Shown here: positions 9,671 through 22,529 of the stretch, one piece after another
Position numbering within the stretch: the first letter of the stretch is position 1
How the letters are laid out: each line of letters starts with the position of its first letter
Assembly (NCBI GenBank): GCA_029255685.2
Contig: CM055314.2
Coordinates: forward strand, 5,536,399 to 5,600,398
Direction: 5' to 3'
DNA length: 64,000 bases
From: Silene conica
Taxonomy: Eukaryota > Streptophyta > Magnoliopsida > Caryophyllales > Caryophyllaceae
Program-made: the position numbers and the translations under genes
Notes under the pieces: generated by a model
The model's input: only the letters and a program-made list of their open reading frames with translations
Told to the model about the DNA's origin: nothing
Databases searched by the model: none

Positions 9671-12600
9671 TCACGGTATTTGTTCATACTGACGCATAAG
9701 TTGTAAAATGGAATAAGCTTTTCTTTGTGCCCTATTAGTCCCGCTTTGAGTAATATCGACTAGAGCCTCGTATACCCCGAACTGAAGCGCCGCGAGCAAA
9801 AACGACGACCCACCGTTCAAAGCCAATTCGTATAAAATTGCGGCCGCTCCTTCTCTATTTTTCGGCGTTGAATCGACCTCGTCACCCATAATTTGTACCA
9901 ACGTTTGTATAAAACAAAGTTGTCCAATTTGTTGTCGTCCTAGTGGATGCGATACAAGTAGCAATAATATGGACAACGCCTCGTCTATCATTCCCAGCTC
10001 GGTATCATCAAGCAAACTAAGTAACGGGTTAACAATTCCCGCCTCGATTGCCCGTTCTTTATTCATGTAATTTAAACTTAAATTAAATAACGCAGTTGCG
10101 GCATCACGTTTCCCTCTTACCGTCCCACTTGCTAATAAATCGACTAATGCCGGTATCCCGTCCGAAAGTCCAATTGTCACCTTATTCTCATCCAACATGG
10201 ACAAACTAAAAAGCGTCGCGGCCGCATTTTCCTTGGCCCCGACGCTACCACGCCTCAACGCGTCGATAATCCCCGGAATCGCGTCCTCTTCCGTAATTAA
10301 CCTCTTATTTGTACCATCAATAGATAAATTCAGCAATGCTGTAACAGCATGTTCCTTAAGTTTCTGATCTGATGAATACTTAAGAAGCTGTACTAATGGA
10401 GGAATGCCATCTTGTTCGGCTATTAAAATCCGGTTTTCCGGGTTTTCTTTTGATAATAACCGGATTTTATGAGCTGCTTCTTTTTGGGTTTCGACATTGT
10501 TAGACGATAAATCTTCAATCAATGCTATAACTTTCCCCATTTGTTCAGGACATGATGATGCTTCATGAGTTCCATGTAAATGTGATTCTTTTGTCGATTT
10601 TTTCGAAACTTGGATCTTCTTCTTCTCACACCATTGCATTATTAAGGCCTTCAATGCATAGTTTGGTGCTAGTGATAGATGTGCTAATGTTTGCCCTGTT
10701 TTCGGACATGTCCTGCGATTCGAGTCCAACCATTTCTGAATGCTTTCCCTTTCGTACGTCTTTTTTTCGTCGCAACAAAACATGTCAAAACGGAAAACAG
10801 TTAGTTCTGTGTAAGACAGTCTCATATTAGTTTACTCGCAGACAACAATTAAAGAAATATCATCACTTTTCCTAGCCTTCACTCTATTTAAATTGACATT
10901 TCAATGTCGATTGACTCAACCGAATTTGATGTCAGCTTTGTTGAGACGTGATATATCTCGAGATGTACCACGTCTCAAAAAACAAATTCTTGTTTAAACT
11001 GAATATATCTCTCTTAAACTAAAAAAATGCCAACTATGATAGATAAGAGATGCAATTTAAAAGCAGAATGCATGCTTAGAGAGCAGAGACAAATTCTTTC
11101 CGAGTGAGGTGCTATTTGACCCGTATTATCTTAAAACATGATTTTACAACCTTCAATTCACGTAAGAAAAACAAATTCTTGTTCAAGACGGTTATATATG
11201 TCTTAACTTAAAGAGTAAATTAGAATTTATCCTCTTTTGAAATTAAAATTTTTAAAATTACTCCTTTTTGAATTTTTTTCCTAAAATTACTCAAATAAGT
11301 TGCATTTTTTGCTAAAATTACTCCCTTAAATTGCATTTTTTCCTAAAATTGCTTCAAAAAAATCGATTTGAGTTGATTTAGTTCCTTTGTTTTTCAACTC
11401 CCCTTACCTTTTTCAACATATTTATACCTTCCAAAGTATAGGTTTCAAGGCACAAACGGAATAGGTTCAAAAATAGACGAAATAAGTCACCAAAAGTGGA
11501 GTTTAGAGCAATTTTAGTAAAAAGTGCAATTTAAGGGAATAATTTTATGAAAAATTTTCAAAAGGGTTTAATTTTAAAAAATTTGATTTTAAAAAGGAGT
11601 AAAATCTAATTTACTGTACCTTAAAACACTTCAACTACGGTAGGTAGATGAGATAAAAGCAGAATGCATGCATAGATAGACGAACAAAAGTTTGCCCATC
11701 TTTCTAAGGCGTGTTATTTGACCCGTTTTAATCTTAAAACAGATATATCCGTCTTAGCTAATTAACTCGCAAATGAATGAAGCTATTACCTGTCCAGTGG
11801 CAACAATGACAGGATCAGTCATGATTTCCAAAGTAATTGGACAAAGAAACTCCTGAGGAATTTCAGTATTAGGAGACTTGATAGAGACAGGAGCCTTATA
11901 AGTAGGAGAATCATCAAGAACATTAGTTTCTTCAAGTCCAGCAATTTGTTTAAATTTATTTAGAACATCTACAATATTTTCCAAATTTTCTTCAACTCTT
12001 TTATCCTTTGCTAATCTTTTCACAGCATTAGTTTCTGCCTTTAAATCCTCAGTTGTGTGTAACTCTAGTTTCTTTGCTAGTCTCTCTATCATCGCAATGT
12101 CGGCGTTCCGGTCGTCTTCTTTGTTGAATACAACCATCATATCCATGGCTAGTTCCATGTCTTGAGTGTCTGTTCTTCTTTTGGCTCTCTTTAGTTGAGC
12201 CCCCATCAGTTCAATCTGAATGTATAATAATATCATCATAAGTTTTAGTGTTTGTTGGACGAAGCTAGGACAAAATCAGAACATGGGCCGATATGTTGTT
12301 ACCTTGACTTAAACACACAATCTTTATAAAGTAAAGTACAATGTACAAACCAATATGCCAACTTCATTCACGTGATTTATATAGAATGTATACTGTAATT
12401 ATTTCGGGAAACTAACCTGGGCCATGGTCCGCTTGGCCAGGCATGGCTTTATCACCGTTAATAGTAATTTTTTTTAATAACATGCTTTTTTGTTGTCAAA
12501 TCGGCCACGATATGTAAATGGTGGAGCGGAGATTCAAGCTTGAAACCTAATATCCATTTATATCTTCGTCTTAAGCATGTATCAGGCTAAGACATTTCCA

Positions 12601-14153
12601 GTATATTAAACACAAGTATTATAGGCAAATCCCACCCATTTGGGTATAGGCCGATCGAACCCAACCGAGAAACAAAATGTTCGGTTTATAAGCCTAAATT
12701 AAAATGCAAGGTTTAAATTAAGAGTTTAGTGGTTAAAACTTGGGCCATATTCTCAAGGGTCTTAGGTTCAAGACTCACTAGGAGCAATCTTGTGGGTAAA
12801 TTGGCTTGAGACTATGCCTTATTGATTTCGAACCTGTCACCCCGTAAAAGGTGGTTAACTAGTGTACGTGGTTTGCAGGCTATCACGTATGCTCGGGGGT
12901 TTACCCAGTGCGCACCAAAGATAGTGGCTGCGGGTTCCCACGTCATTAAAAGAAAAAAAAATAAGATAACATCCGCGCACATTAAGTGTCCTTGAAAGAA
13001 TGAGGGTTATTTCACCTGTTCTTTAACTTCATCGGAGATCATCAAATCTTCGTAGGGTATATCATCCAAAGCTTGACTTAATTTTGCATTTACCGCATGA
13101 AACATATTCGTAATTGCCTCACATTCAAGTGCCTACGAACCCAAAAAAAAGGAAAAAAAAAAGAAGAAAAGACATATGTTAGGTTAACCTAACGTATAAT
13201 TCACCGTAAGTCTCATGTCAAACCATCAGATAGTAACACTAATCGGATCAATTGACATAAAATTTTACGATGAGTTTCAATTTATAACGGTTTTTCTAAC
13301 ATAAGGGTACATAACCCTGGTTGCTATAGGGACTCAAACCCTGTTGTTTGAAGGTGTATGATTGATTCTGAACAATTAAGATTTTTTTAATAATATAAAA
13401 ATACAAATAAACTTTACGATGAGTTTCAATTTATAACGGTTTTTCTAACATAAGGGTACATAACCCTGGTTGCTATAGGGACTCAAACCCTGATTGTTTG
13501 AAGGTGTATGATTGATTCTGAACAATTAAGATTTTTTTAATAATATAAAAACACAAATAAACATATATATTTTATTTTTCAGGATTAATGGGGCCCTATA
13601 AATCCGCCCATGATAACTATGGTTAAAATGAGCTCATACTTTAATAACTCATGATACATATTTATAAGTATCTCATACCCGACCAAGTTAGAAAAACCGT
13701 TATATATAACAAATCATATAAATCGAAATTATAAAAATGAAGAAAATTAATACCAACCAAATAAATCTTGCTACCCTCAGCACAAGTTCTTAGCAACTTT
13801 TTACTTGGTAAAAGGGCTCTTCTTAAATTACATAAAGATGCATGAGTTGAACCTACAAGAGGTGGATTTGTCTCCTTAATCTCCTCCAAAATGAGACATA
13901 ATAATTTTACCCTTCTTACCAAGCTTTGACATTCTTTCCTTTGGGTAACTCTATAATTACCAATTAACCCAATGGATTGTATAAGAACTTCTAAATCATG
14001 TATTATATCTTTACCTTCTTTTGGGGTCATTAACATGTAATTATCATCTTCTACCATGATTAGTGATTCTGGTGAACCTTTTTTTATCTCACCTATTGCT
14101 AATGGGCATGGAAAAAGAAAATTTGATGATTTTGAGAGTTTTGTTCTATACAT
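9671..14153 (-). CDS. PUB15: U-box and ARM-repeat E3 ubiquitin ligase, PUB15-like
   Basis: Four exons: 14153-13758, 13132-13016, 12215-11790 and 10759-9671. They join in phase 0 to give 675 residues, close to the roughly 660 of Arabidopsis PUB15. The U-box N-terminal domain spans exons 1-3 ([16 protein letters not shown]). The U-box begins [21 protein letters not shown]1 at the end of exon 3 and continues [20 protein letters not shown] in exon 4, so the intron splits it after GQ. About six ARM repeats follow ([51 protein letters not shown]), ending [14 protein letters not shown]-box proteins pass ubiquitin from an E2 to targets held by the ARM repeats. The symbol rests on recalled similarity, especially [13 protein letters not shown] and [12 protein letters not shown]12/13/14 relatives are less alike. 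The exon 4 acceptor is AAAAAAAG, an unusually purine-rich 3' splice site. Confidence 0.9.
11213..11619. mobile_element. Fold-back MITE in intron 3 of the PUB15-like gene
   Basis: The ends AGTAAATTAGA and TCTAATTTACT are inverted, and further arms (AAAATTACTCC, TTAAGGGAATAATTTT) pair inside. The flanks carry CTTAAA on each side (11207-11212 and 11620-11625), a tentative target duplication. It resembles the MITE at 24205-24727 in end sequence (GTAAATT) and AT-rich interior. Confidence 0.6.
12719..12958 (+). mobile_element. tRNA-derived SINE in intron 2 of the PUB15-like gene
   Basis: The head has an A-box-like TTTAGTGGTTAAAA and a B-box-like AGGTTCAAGACTC. The body continues through GTGCGCACCAAAGATAGTGG and CTGCGGGTTCCCACGTC and ends in an A-rich tail. 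This head-body-tail layout fits plant SINEs. It is antisense to the host gene. Target duplications are not clear. Confidence 0.6.
13264..13562. repeat. 149-bp tandem duplication in intron 1 of the PUB15-like gene
   Basis: Two head-to-tail copies begin TTTACGATGAGTTTCAATTT at 13264 and 13413. They differ by very few bases (a one-base insertion and ATACAAA versus ACACAAA), so the duplication is recent and lengthens the intron only. Confidence 0.92.
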
Positions 14154-15862
14154 TTTGTTTTATTTCTATGTATTTATTTGTTTTTTTAGGGAAAAATGAA
14201 AAAAATATGATATTTTAAAGTTTTTAAAATATTTTGTAAAATTTCTTGTAGGGTAATTAAGGGTAATTATTTACAATATTCAAAGATTGAGAAATCTTAT
14301 TCCTAATGGATAATTTCTAGGAGGTTAAAATTTTTGTTGAAACTTTGCATAGGATAACTTTGAATTCTAATATAGGACAGCATTATCTTGAGGATGATGT
14401 TTATTTTTGGAGAATGAGTGGTTAAAAACTATAAATATGAAGAAAATTAGGCTATAAAAACATTTTCAAAATTTTGTTATTTTTAGTTTATGTAGTATAT
14501 TTAAGATGATATATATGGACATAATGGTATATTGGTATGTGTCTACCATTATTAGAAGATATTAAAGATTAAAATATTAAATTTCCATCGTTAAGATTAA
14601 AGTATTTTTTGATGTAAATAATTCGTCAGATAAGATCATTAGAACGGTAAAGCTTTTTTCCACGAGTTTTAGCACCGCTGTATTTTCAAGTGTTGAACAT
14701 GAAAACTCAGGTTAAATTAAAACAACCCCTTGCCAGCTGATCTAATATATGATACGATAATATTGACTAACATGAATTTAAACTTCAATAAATAATGTGT
14801 ACAAAACAGGCCCTTAAAACAGGCCCATCTATGTACAATATCAATATACAGGCCCGACCTCCAAATAACCCAAAAGATTATGCTCAAGTAAGGCTAAAGT
14901 ATAGAGTTGGAACTCGGTCGTGTCGAGTCATGCCTTGTACAAATTTACATACCTGAAGAAGAAAATGACATGGGCAAGGCTCATAAAAGTGGATTTTGTA
15001 CCATGTCGTGCCGTGTCCGTCAAGTGAAATGTCGGTCTTAGCACGACTTACGACCATGCGTGTTGTGCTGTATCATGCCTTAAAAATTCCTTCACCTTAA
15101 AAATTTCTTTATATTTTGAGTGTGCCCAAGCGTGCCGCGTCTAGTGATTCGTACCTAGGCACAATCATTTTCATTATCAAATTTCGACACGGGCCCAGAC
15201 ACATCCCACAGCCCATAACATGTCGTGTCGTGGTGGGTTGTGCCAATTCCATATCGTGTTAAAATGGGTGGTGGGCCATGCCGGCTCACACCTGCCTACT
15301 TCCATCTCTACAAAAGTATAACACTCAAATACTCCGTATTAAAATGTGCACAGGTTAAAAAAATCCGACAAAATTTAGTGTCATACCTCCTATTCACTGT
15401 TTCCTTGCATATTTCCTTAAACGGATATTTCAGGTTTTTTATCCTTTACCCGACTTTTTTACTCTTATTTTATTTATTTCATTAATGTTTGTGACACACA
15501 ATTCATTCGTATCTCTGTATTCCAAATCCACACTACTTTTTCTTCATTAGAATGCCTCTTAACGGAAAGAAAACTCAAATAGAAACGAGTATATCCATAC
15601 AATCTAACTATATTAATCCATCTGAGAAGGAGAACGACTCGTGGTGCCATGGTAGGCAATGCTGTTGCCTGGTACAAAATTGACTACTCCTACTTCATAT
15701 AAAAGTACAACCTGTTTTTTTCTATCAAGTAGAAGTCAGAATTAAAACACAATGGTACCCAATTCAAAATATTCATAACTATTTGAGTCCGTCTCACACA
15801 ATAACTACGAGTCCATACTCGATTTTCAAACTCGGAATTTACATTGATCAAAATTATGCAAA
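14154..15862. other. Intergenic region between divergent PUB15-like and NFD4-like genes
   Basis: The two genes are transcribed away from each other, so both promoters must lie here. The interval 14890-15290 is enriched for CGTGTCGTG/CGTGCCGTG-type motifs and looks like an old degraded repeat. No open frame with coding character is seen. Confidence 0.5.
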
Positions 15863-18149
15863 ATGAGAACATTACAACAAAAATTAAGAGGGTTAATTAA
15901 CAACAGATGGATGATATTTGTAGTAGCAATGTGGATCCAATCATGTGCAGGAGTTGGGTATTTATTTGGAAGTATATCACCTGTTATTAAATCAACAATG
16001 GGTTATAATCAAAAACAAGTTTCTTACTTAGGTGTTGCAAAAAACTTGGGTGATTGCATTGGTTTCATTTCTGGGCAATTATGTCATTTCTTGCCTTTTT
16101 GGGGTATTTTAGCTATTGGTGCTTTGCATAACTTTGTTGGGTATGGACTTCTTTGGGTTATTATCACTAATAAATTGACCATTATGCCCTTTTGGGTGGT
16201 AAGTTCATCATTTTTGTTCTCTAATTATTGCCTTTTTTGCTAGTTTTATGGAGAAAATTGGTCAACTTTTCATTTTTAGATGATTTTGACTTCTTGGTTG
16301 ATGGTGTTTTGGTTTAGTGCTCTTTTATTTTATCTATTATGTTAGCGAGGGGAGGGCTAGTAGGGACGCTCGTTTCAGCTGGAGAATGAAAAATTCCAAG
16401 TGTTTAGCTAAAATTGTTCAATATTTTCTGAGTTTTGTTCGCCGTACTAAGTTCAAATCCTGACTCCGTCACTAGTGCGGTTATGGGATAATAGGCCATA
16501 AAGCATTATTAATGTGCCACTTTGTTTGGAAATTGGCTTCCATTGACTTTATATATTGTTGAATATTGTTGACAAGCTTTAATCTTTTGATGAACAAAGT
16601 AAATGGTTTATGATCATTTACTGGTTAATCTATGTGAAATTAACTTATTGTAAGACCGTCTCATGTGAACGTGTTGGTCTGAACTTGATGCAGATGTTCA
16701 TGGCCATATTTGTTGGAACAAATGGTGAGACATACTATAATACAGCAACGTTGGTTTCATGTGTACAAAACTTTACTGAAAATCGCGGTCCGGTTGTTGG
16801 AATACTGAAGGGATTTGCTGGGTTAAGTGGTGCAATTTTATCCCAAATTTACCATATGTTTAATTTTGCTAATCAAAGTTCACTAATCTTAATGATTGCA
16901 TTAGCTCCACCTGCAACAGTTCTTTCCTTTATGTTCTTCATAAGATCAGTTGATGGGTCCCACCAAATACGATCGTCTGATGGCCTAAGCTTCTCTTTTG
17001 TGTATGGCATTTGCATTCTTTTGGCTGCCTATCTAATGGGTTTCCTGCTTCTTGATGATCTTACCATTTTGAGCCAACGGTTGATCGTTTTATCAGCAAT
17101 AATTTTGATGTTGCTGTTGGTATTCTTGTTAATAATTCCCATCACTTTGGAGTTCTGTCCGAAATCCCGAACTCCAATTGAAGAGAGTCTTTTACCTAAG
17201 ACAGGCGAATCTTATGATGAGACCGTCTCATATGAGAACAAGTGTAGCGGTTCTGAACATGAAAACATGCCCGTTGTAGAAGAAGTGACTGTAAGAGGGG
17301 AAGAGTTCACAGTGTTGGAAGCCTTCAGAAAGGCGAATTTGTGGATACTGTTTGTGTCACTAGTATTGGGTTCTGGTTCGGGTATAACTGTAATTGACAA
17401 TATGGGTCAAATATGTCAGTCTCTCGAGCTATCAGATACCAGAATTTTCGTCGCTATGATCAGTGTTTCCAATTTTCTTGGTCGAGTTGGTGGAGGCTAC
17501 TTCTCCGAGCTGATTGTTAGGTATGATTACGAAATACTCTCTCTGTCCCCGTCATTTATTACAATACTCTGTACTTTTCGACTCCTCACTCCTGATATAC
17601 TATCTTACATTACTGTCTTCCTTCAGAAAGTATGTGTATCCAAGGCCAGTTGCTTTGGCAATAGTTCAACTCATAATGTCTATTGGCCTGTTCTACTACG
17701 CCATGGCATGGCCGGCTGCAATTTACGTTCTAACTTTGCTAAATGGACTCGGGTATGGAGCCCATTGGGGTATTGCTCCGGCAGCAGTATCAGAGTTATT
17801 CGGCCTGAAAAGTTTTGGCCTGTTATATAATTTCATCATACTTGCGATGCCTCTTGGCTCGTTCATCTTTTCGAGTGGTCTTGCTAGTACTCTATATGAC
17901 TACTACGCACAAAGGCAGGTGGGTCTCAGCAACCACGCAAGCTTAAACGCGGTGTTCAAGATGGATATTCGAGATGATGCACCCCTTACTTGTATGGGTT
18001 CTGTATGCTATACTGTTACTTGTGCTATTCTTTCAGGAGTTGTTTTCGTTTCGAGTGTCCTAAGTCTGATTATAGGCATCAGGACTAGGACATTTTATGC
18101 TAATCTCTATGTAAAGTCCCGAAAGCAATTAGTAACTCAGTCGACTTGA
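15863..18149 (+). CDS. Nodulin-like MFS membrane transporter, NFD4-like
   Basis: Three exons (15863-16198, 16694-17520, 17627-18149) join in frame to 561 residues, usual for the family. The N-terminal half is the Nodulin-like domain: NRWMIFVVAMWIQSCAGVGY, then the family signature FVGTNGETYYNTATLVSCVQ and GPVVGILKGFAGLSGAI. A hydrophilic loop (about residues 245-300) precedes an MFS-type second half (NLWILFVSLVLGSGSGIT, DNMGQICQSL, FLGRVGGGYFSE, GLGYGAHWGIAPAAVSELFG). About twelve membrane segments are expected. Splice sites are GTAAGT, GCAG, GTATGA and TTCAG. Arabidopsis NFD4 of this family acts in nuclear fusion, but most members have no proven substrate, so transport function here is inference. 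The ATG follows an in-frame stop. Confidence 0.9.
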
Positions 18150-18951
18150 AAAAGTGCATGGTTACTTGTTCGCGGCTGTGTTATTGAGGTGCTGTATTCG
18201 TAAGTTTGTAATCTACGATTCAAGGATAGAAACACATAAATAAGAGTCAAAATTAAGGTTTTAGTTCGAAAACAGACATGTATTCTACTATTCTTGTCTA
18301 TTAACACGGTTTTTAGTACCGCCAAGAGTACATTTGTATGATGTCTGGTTTATTTTAAGCAAAAACTCAGTAAAAGAATCATGTTCATCCAAATATGATA
18401 TAGTGTTTAGACTCTTGCACGATCTAGACGGAAGCTGGGCATGTACCACACAGGGAGTTACTTTAGCCTTCGGGAGCCGAGGGTGTGTACAGGAAAGACC
18501 CTTCGATACCCAAGTCGGATTCAGGTAAGCATTCTGCTGGTGTTAAGCTTTTTGTACACCATCTAGTTGTAAAATTACATGCCTATTAAACATAGGCCAT
18601 TTGACACTTATTTATTCATAAGAGTAGCATTCTGATTACAAATGTACAGGATGTTCTGCAGGGAATTCAGATTATTATTCGAGGAGATCGGAAAAATAAA
18701 AGCTTAGCTCCAAAATGTACACTCTGCTATACTGAAATAGTTAGTGTTCAAAGACACTTGTTTTTATTCCATGATGGGTAGAAATTATACCTTAAATTTC
18801 AGCATTTGAATCCTACCATGGAAGGTTATATACCTTATAGGCTTATACCTCAAAAATGTTTGATGTGCTCTTCTTTTATTATCTTCCTTCGTTCCTTCTA
18901 CCGCCTTTTTTTCCGCTAAATAATTTCATTGGAAAGCAGGAAGCAGAGGCA
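18150..18951. other. Convergent 3' flanks of the transporter and kinase genes
   Basis: Both neighbours end toward this interval, so it should hold two 3' UTRs. No gene is seen. Confidence 0.5.
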
Positions 18952-21900
18952 TTACCTACTGTTCTTCCTCGGAGAGAAGAATTTATTGTGGTGTGAAAAC
19001 AAGGGACTAGAAGCTGGAGGAGTAGAAGCAGTAGGAGTTGACGGAGCTGATGTTGAGCCTGTGGCCTGTGCTTCAAAGGCTAAAAAGTCGAGTGCCCCCA
19101 CGATCTGTTCCATTGAAGGCCTTAGGTTTGCTCTTTCTCTTAGACACATATCAGTGACAGTAAGATATCGGCGAAATGAACGTGATGGGACGTGACCTTT
19201 TAGTCTCGGATCTATCAGTTCCGTGTGTCGTTTTTTGTCTTTCATGATCCGTCTAGACTGAAATGTCACGAGAAAAGGAGTTAAGATGCCAGTAAGCTAG
19301 GTATTTCACTCACCAATTGGTCTTGCTTCAGACCACAATTTTGGTCTGAAATAATAAGACGGGATTTTGTAACCATTTTACAGCCAAATGTAACCATTAT
19401 TTACAAACAAGTTATCATAAGCTGTAACATTTACCATACTATCGTGGTTACATTTGGCTGTAAAATGGTTACAAAATCCCGTCTTATTATTTCAGACCAA
19501 AAGTGACGGTCTGAAACAAGAATTTGTGTTCACCAAGAGGTACTTATAGTACTTTGTACTTATCAAGACGAACATGACCCGTGTTTGAAACCCATCAGTA
19601 TTAGAGCTAGTTTACGATAACTTACCCACAAGACAAGATTCTGCTCACCACTGTTCTTCGTAGAGTCCAACGCCTTCCTTCCAGTAAGTATTTCCATTAA
19701 GACAACACCGAAGCTATAGATGTCGGATCTAGGACTTAGTTTTCCACTGGCAGCATACTCTGGCGCACAGTATCCGTATGTTCCCATCACCCTTGTTGAA
19801 ACATGAGTTTTGTCGTCCTGTGGACCGAGCTTTGCCAACCCGAAATCTGAAAGCTTTGGGTTGAAATCCTCATCCAATAATATGTTGGCTGATTTCACAT
19901 CGCGGTAAATTACAGCTGGCTTCGCTACACAATGTAGGTACTTCATGCCTCGTGCAGCGCCAGCTGCGATCTTCAACCGTGTGGTCCAATCGATGGTATG
20001 TTTTCCTTTATCAACAAGAAGAAAACGTTACAAATGTGCTTGCAAAATATCGACAAAGTTGTGGCCTTTTGGGTATTACTGTCTTATGATAGATAGGTTA
20101 TTCACCCCATAAAGTCGAAACCTTTGCATATTTCAGGTGCACGGTTTTTAGGTTAGTTTCGGATTCAGGTAATTTTCAGGGACAATGGTTGAATGCAGGT
20201 CATACGGATTATTTTCTAGACGAGGTTCAGTGGTTTCTGGTGTAGCCAACGAAGCCAAGTCATAATTGTAGCCTGTAAGACGGTCTTATTCAAAATTTTC
20301 GTGAAAATTACAAAGTGCATATACTGCATACAGTACATAAACAAGAGGTTTACCGAAGAGATGATCGGCCAAACTACCCTTGGCCATGTATTCATAAACC
20401 AAGATTCGTTGATCTCCTTCGGCACAATATCCGATCAGAGTGACAAGGTTGGGATCATGGAGCAAGCTTAACATCAATACTTCAACAATGAATTCTTGAT
20501 TGCCTTGAAGACTCTCCAGATTAAGCCTTTTAGCAGCTATTACCTGCATAAGTCGGAAATACAGATTCAGATCTCCTTGATCTCCTGCCCTGTTCTTTTC
20601 GGCTGAAACGAGCTGAATTGTATAAATTGGAGTAGAACTTAATTGAACTAAATTGAGTGGAACTGAGGTGGAGCGAATTTAGTTGAATTAAAAGTTAATT
20701 TTGTGAAGAGATTAATTGAAAATAATTGATTGAACGTAAATAAACGGAACTTAACGGAATACAACCAACAAAAATTGAAAGAAGTTGAAATTAAGCCAGA
20801 AAGAACGGGGCCTTAAGTCATAACAGGTTGCAGAACAAAAAGATTAACCTGTCCGTCTTCTAGACGACCTTTGAAAACCTTGCCAAAACCGCCTTCTCCA
20901 ATTAAATGGGAATCCCTGAAGTTTCTAGTAGCGACTGCAAGTTCATGATACGTAAAGCGACGAGCAGAACTGACAGACTTAGGTTTGTTATCAGAACACG
21001 TAGAATCGTGCTCAGGTTCTGCAATGCAAACATGAAATTTGCAATTCATAAGGTCGTTCCAGATACACGAAATTTGAACAACAACAACATTATCCCGGTG
21101 ACTGACTACACACCTAATTGCGCCTATGTTGGGGTGAAAGGGTAAAGATGTACACGGTTTTCCCTCTAAGCCGGACACGCATATATGGAACTTCTGGTAT
21201 GCCATGATGAAAATTGCGTCAAGAAATATATCAAGCGACGAGGCTAATTAAGTCACAGTATAAAAAGTGCATGTAATTTATAGAATTGTTTTTTTTTAAA
21301 ATAAAATAAAATAGTAACATTTATTCATCTCGCTCATAAATTCCGATTTAATTTTCATCAGTCCGTTACCTGAGGACTCAAGACATGACTTCGTCGTTGT
21401 ATCTGCAATAAAACACACAAAACTATCTTGGTTAGAATTTAGAAGGCAACCCCAGATTTTATTAATCGGTCTCACTCAATACCGTTTATTGTAAGACAGA
21501 TTTAAATTTACTCCGTGTCTTTTTACCAACAAATTTATCATTTAATTATCCGGAGAGATGGATCAATTTCACAAAAATGAACCGTATAACCGTCATTATA
21601 TGTATTCGTATTTTTTTTTAACATTAACATTTAGGTGTCGCAATTCGTAGCCAAATAATTAAGTACTCGTAAGATTTAACGAAAATGTTACCTGATGAAT
21701 CGAAACTTGACCTTCGCGGTCCATCTGTGACAAAATACATAACATAATTATGTTAGTTAAAAGCAAAATCGATCTACAAAAGGATTAAAAGATTATAAAT
21801 GTGATGAATAAAATAAAATGAAAAAGTGATTATATACTTTTTCACGTGCCTAAATACCATGCGATCATACATGTTAGAAAAATCGATAAAATTAAAAAAA

Positions 21901-22034
21901 AAACGATAATTATTATGAATTTTTTTAAAAAAAATACCTGAGGAATCAGAAGAGTTTGCTGGAGAATAAGGATTAAACTTATCATTTTCGAAAGCAGTAC
22001 GCTTTCGAGGGCTTATACAAGGAAAACAACTCAT
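18952..22034 (-). CDS. Receptor-like cytoplasmic kinase, RLCK-VII/PBL type
   Basis: Seven exons: 22034-21938, 21724-21692, 21402-21370, 21018-20849, 20543-20354, 20005-19626 and 19257-18952; total 402 residues, in frame throughout. The N-terminus MSCFPC lacks the myristoylation glycine but has Cys3 and Cys6, likely palmitoylated for plasma-membrane attachment. The kinase domain shows the glycine loop [11 protein letters not shown], the beta-3 lysine in [17 protein letters not shown] for helix C, the catalytic loop [23 protein letters not shown], the activation segment [16 protein letters not shown], and [20 protein letters not shown] Ser/Pro-rich tail follows ([17 protein letters not shown]). 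PBL kinases relay signals from surface immune or growth receptors. All catalytic residues are present. The exon 6 start (GATAAAG acceptor) and the last stop are the least certain points. Confidence 0.87.
19317..19529. mobile_element. Fold-back MITE in the last intron of the kinase gene
   Basis: Arms of about 75 bp (TTTTGGTCTGAAATAATAAG..ACAGCCAAATGTAACCA) are almost perfect inverted repeats around a 50-bp centre. TCACCAA flanks both sides (19310-19316 and 19530-19536), a likely target duplication. The transcript of this intron would form a long hairpin. A divergent relative lies near 34140-34270. Confidence 0.82.
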
Positions 22035-22059
22035 TATTATGTAACAACGTTATTCACAT

Positions 22060-22090
22060 AATAATAATAATTATTATTATTATTATATTA
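22060..22090. repeat. ATT/AAT microsatellite
   Basis: Short run of TAATAA/TTATTA units just upstream of the kinase start codon. Confidence 0.8.
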
Positions 22091-22529
22091 TAATTAGAAG
22101 AATTCGAAAAAATCAAGAAATTAAAGTTGAAAGAAGATGGATGTGTTTCCCCTCCAAAAGGGAAGGGAAAACGAACAAACTTGTTTAGAAATAACGTGGC
22201 GAATTGGAATAAAATGATTAAATTAAACAAAGGCAATGCTCAAACTATTTTTAGGTTAATTTTTTCAGAAATTCTAAAAGATTGAAGTTTCCGGTTTAAG
22301 GTGGGAAAACATGGATTATTTATAGTTTGGGGTGAAAAAAATTCAAATATTAGTAAAAAAATCAAAAATGTAGAACAAATAATTTACATGTTAATTAAGG
22401 GCGTGAACAAGATTGTTTTACATAGATTTATCGTAAAAATGGATCTTGTAGATAGTCACCAATGTTACCTAGAAGATTGGGTATGGATACATTTTACAAC
22501 TACAATCGTGTAAAACCGCCGTACATAAG

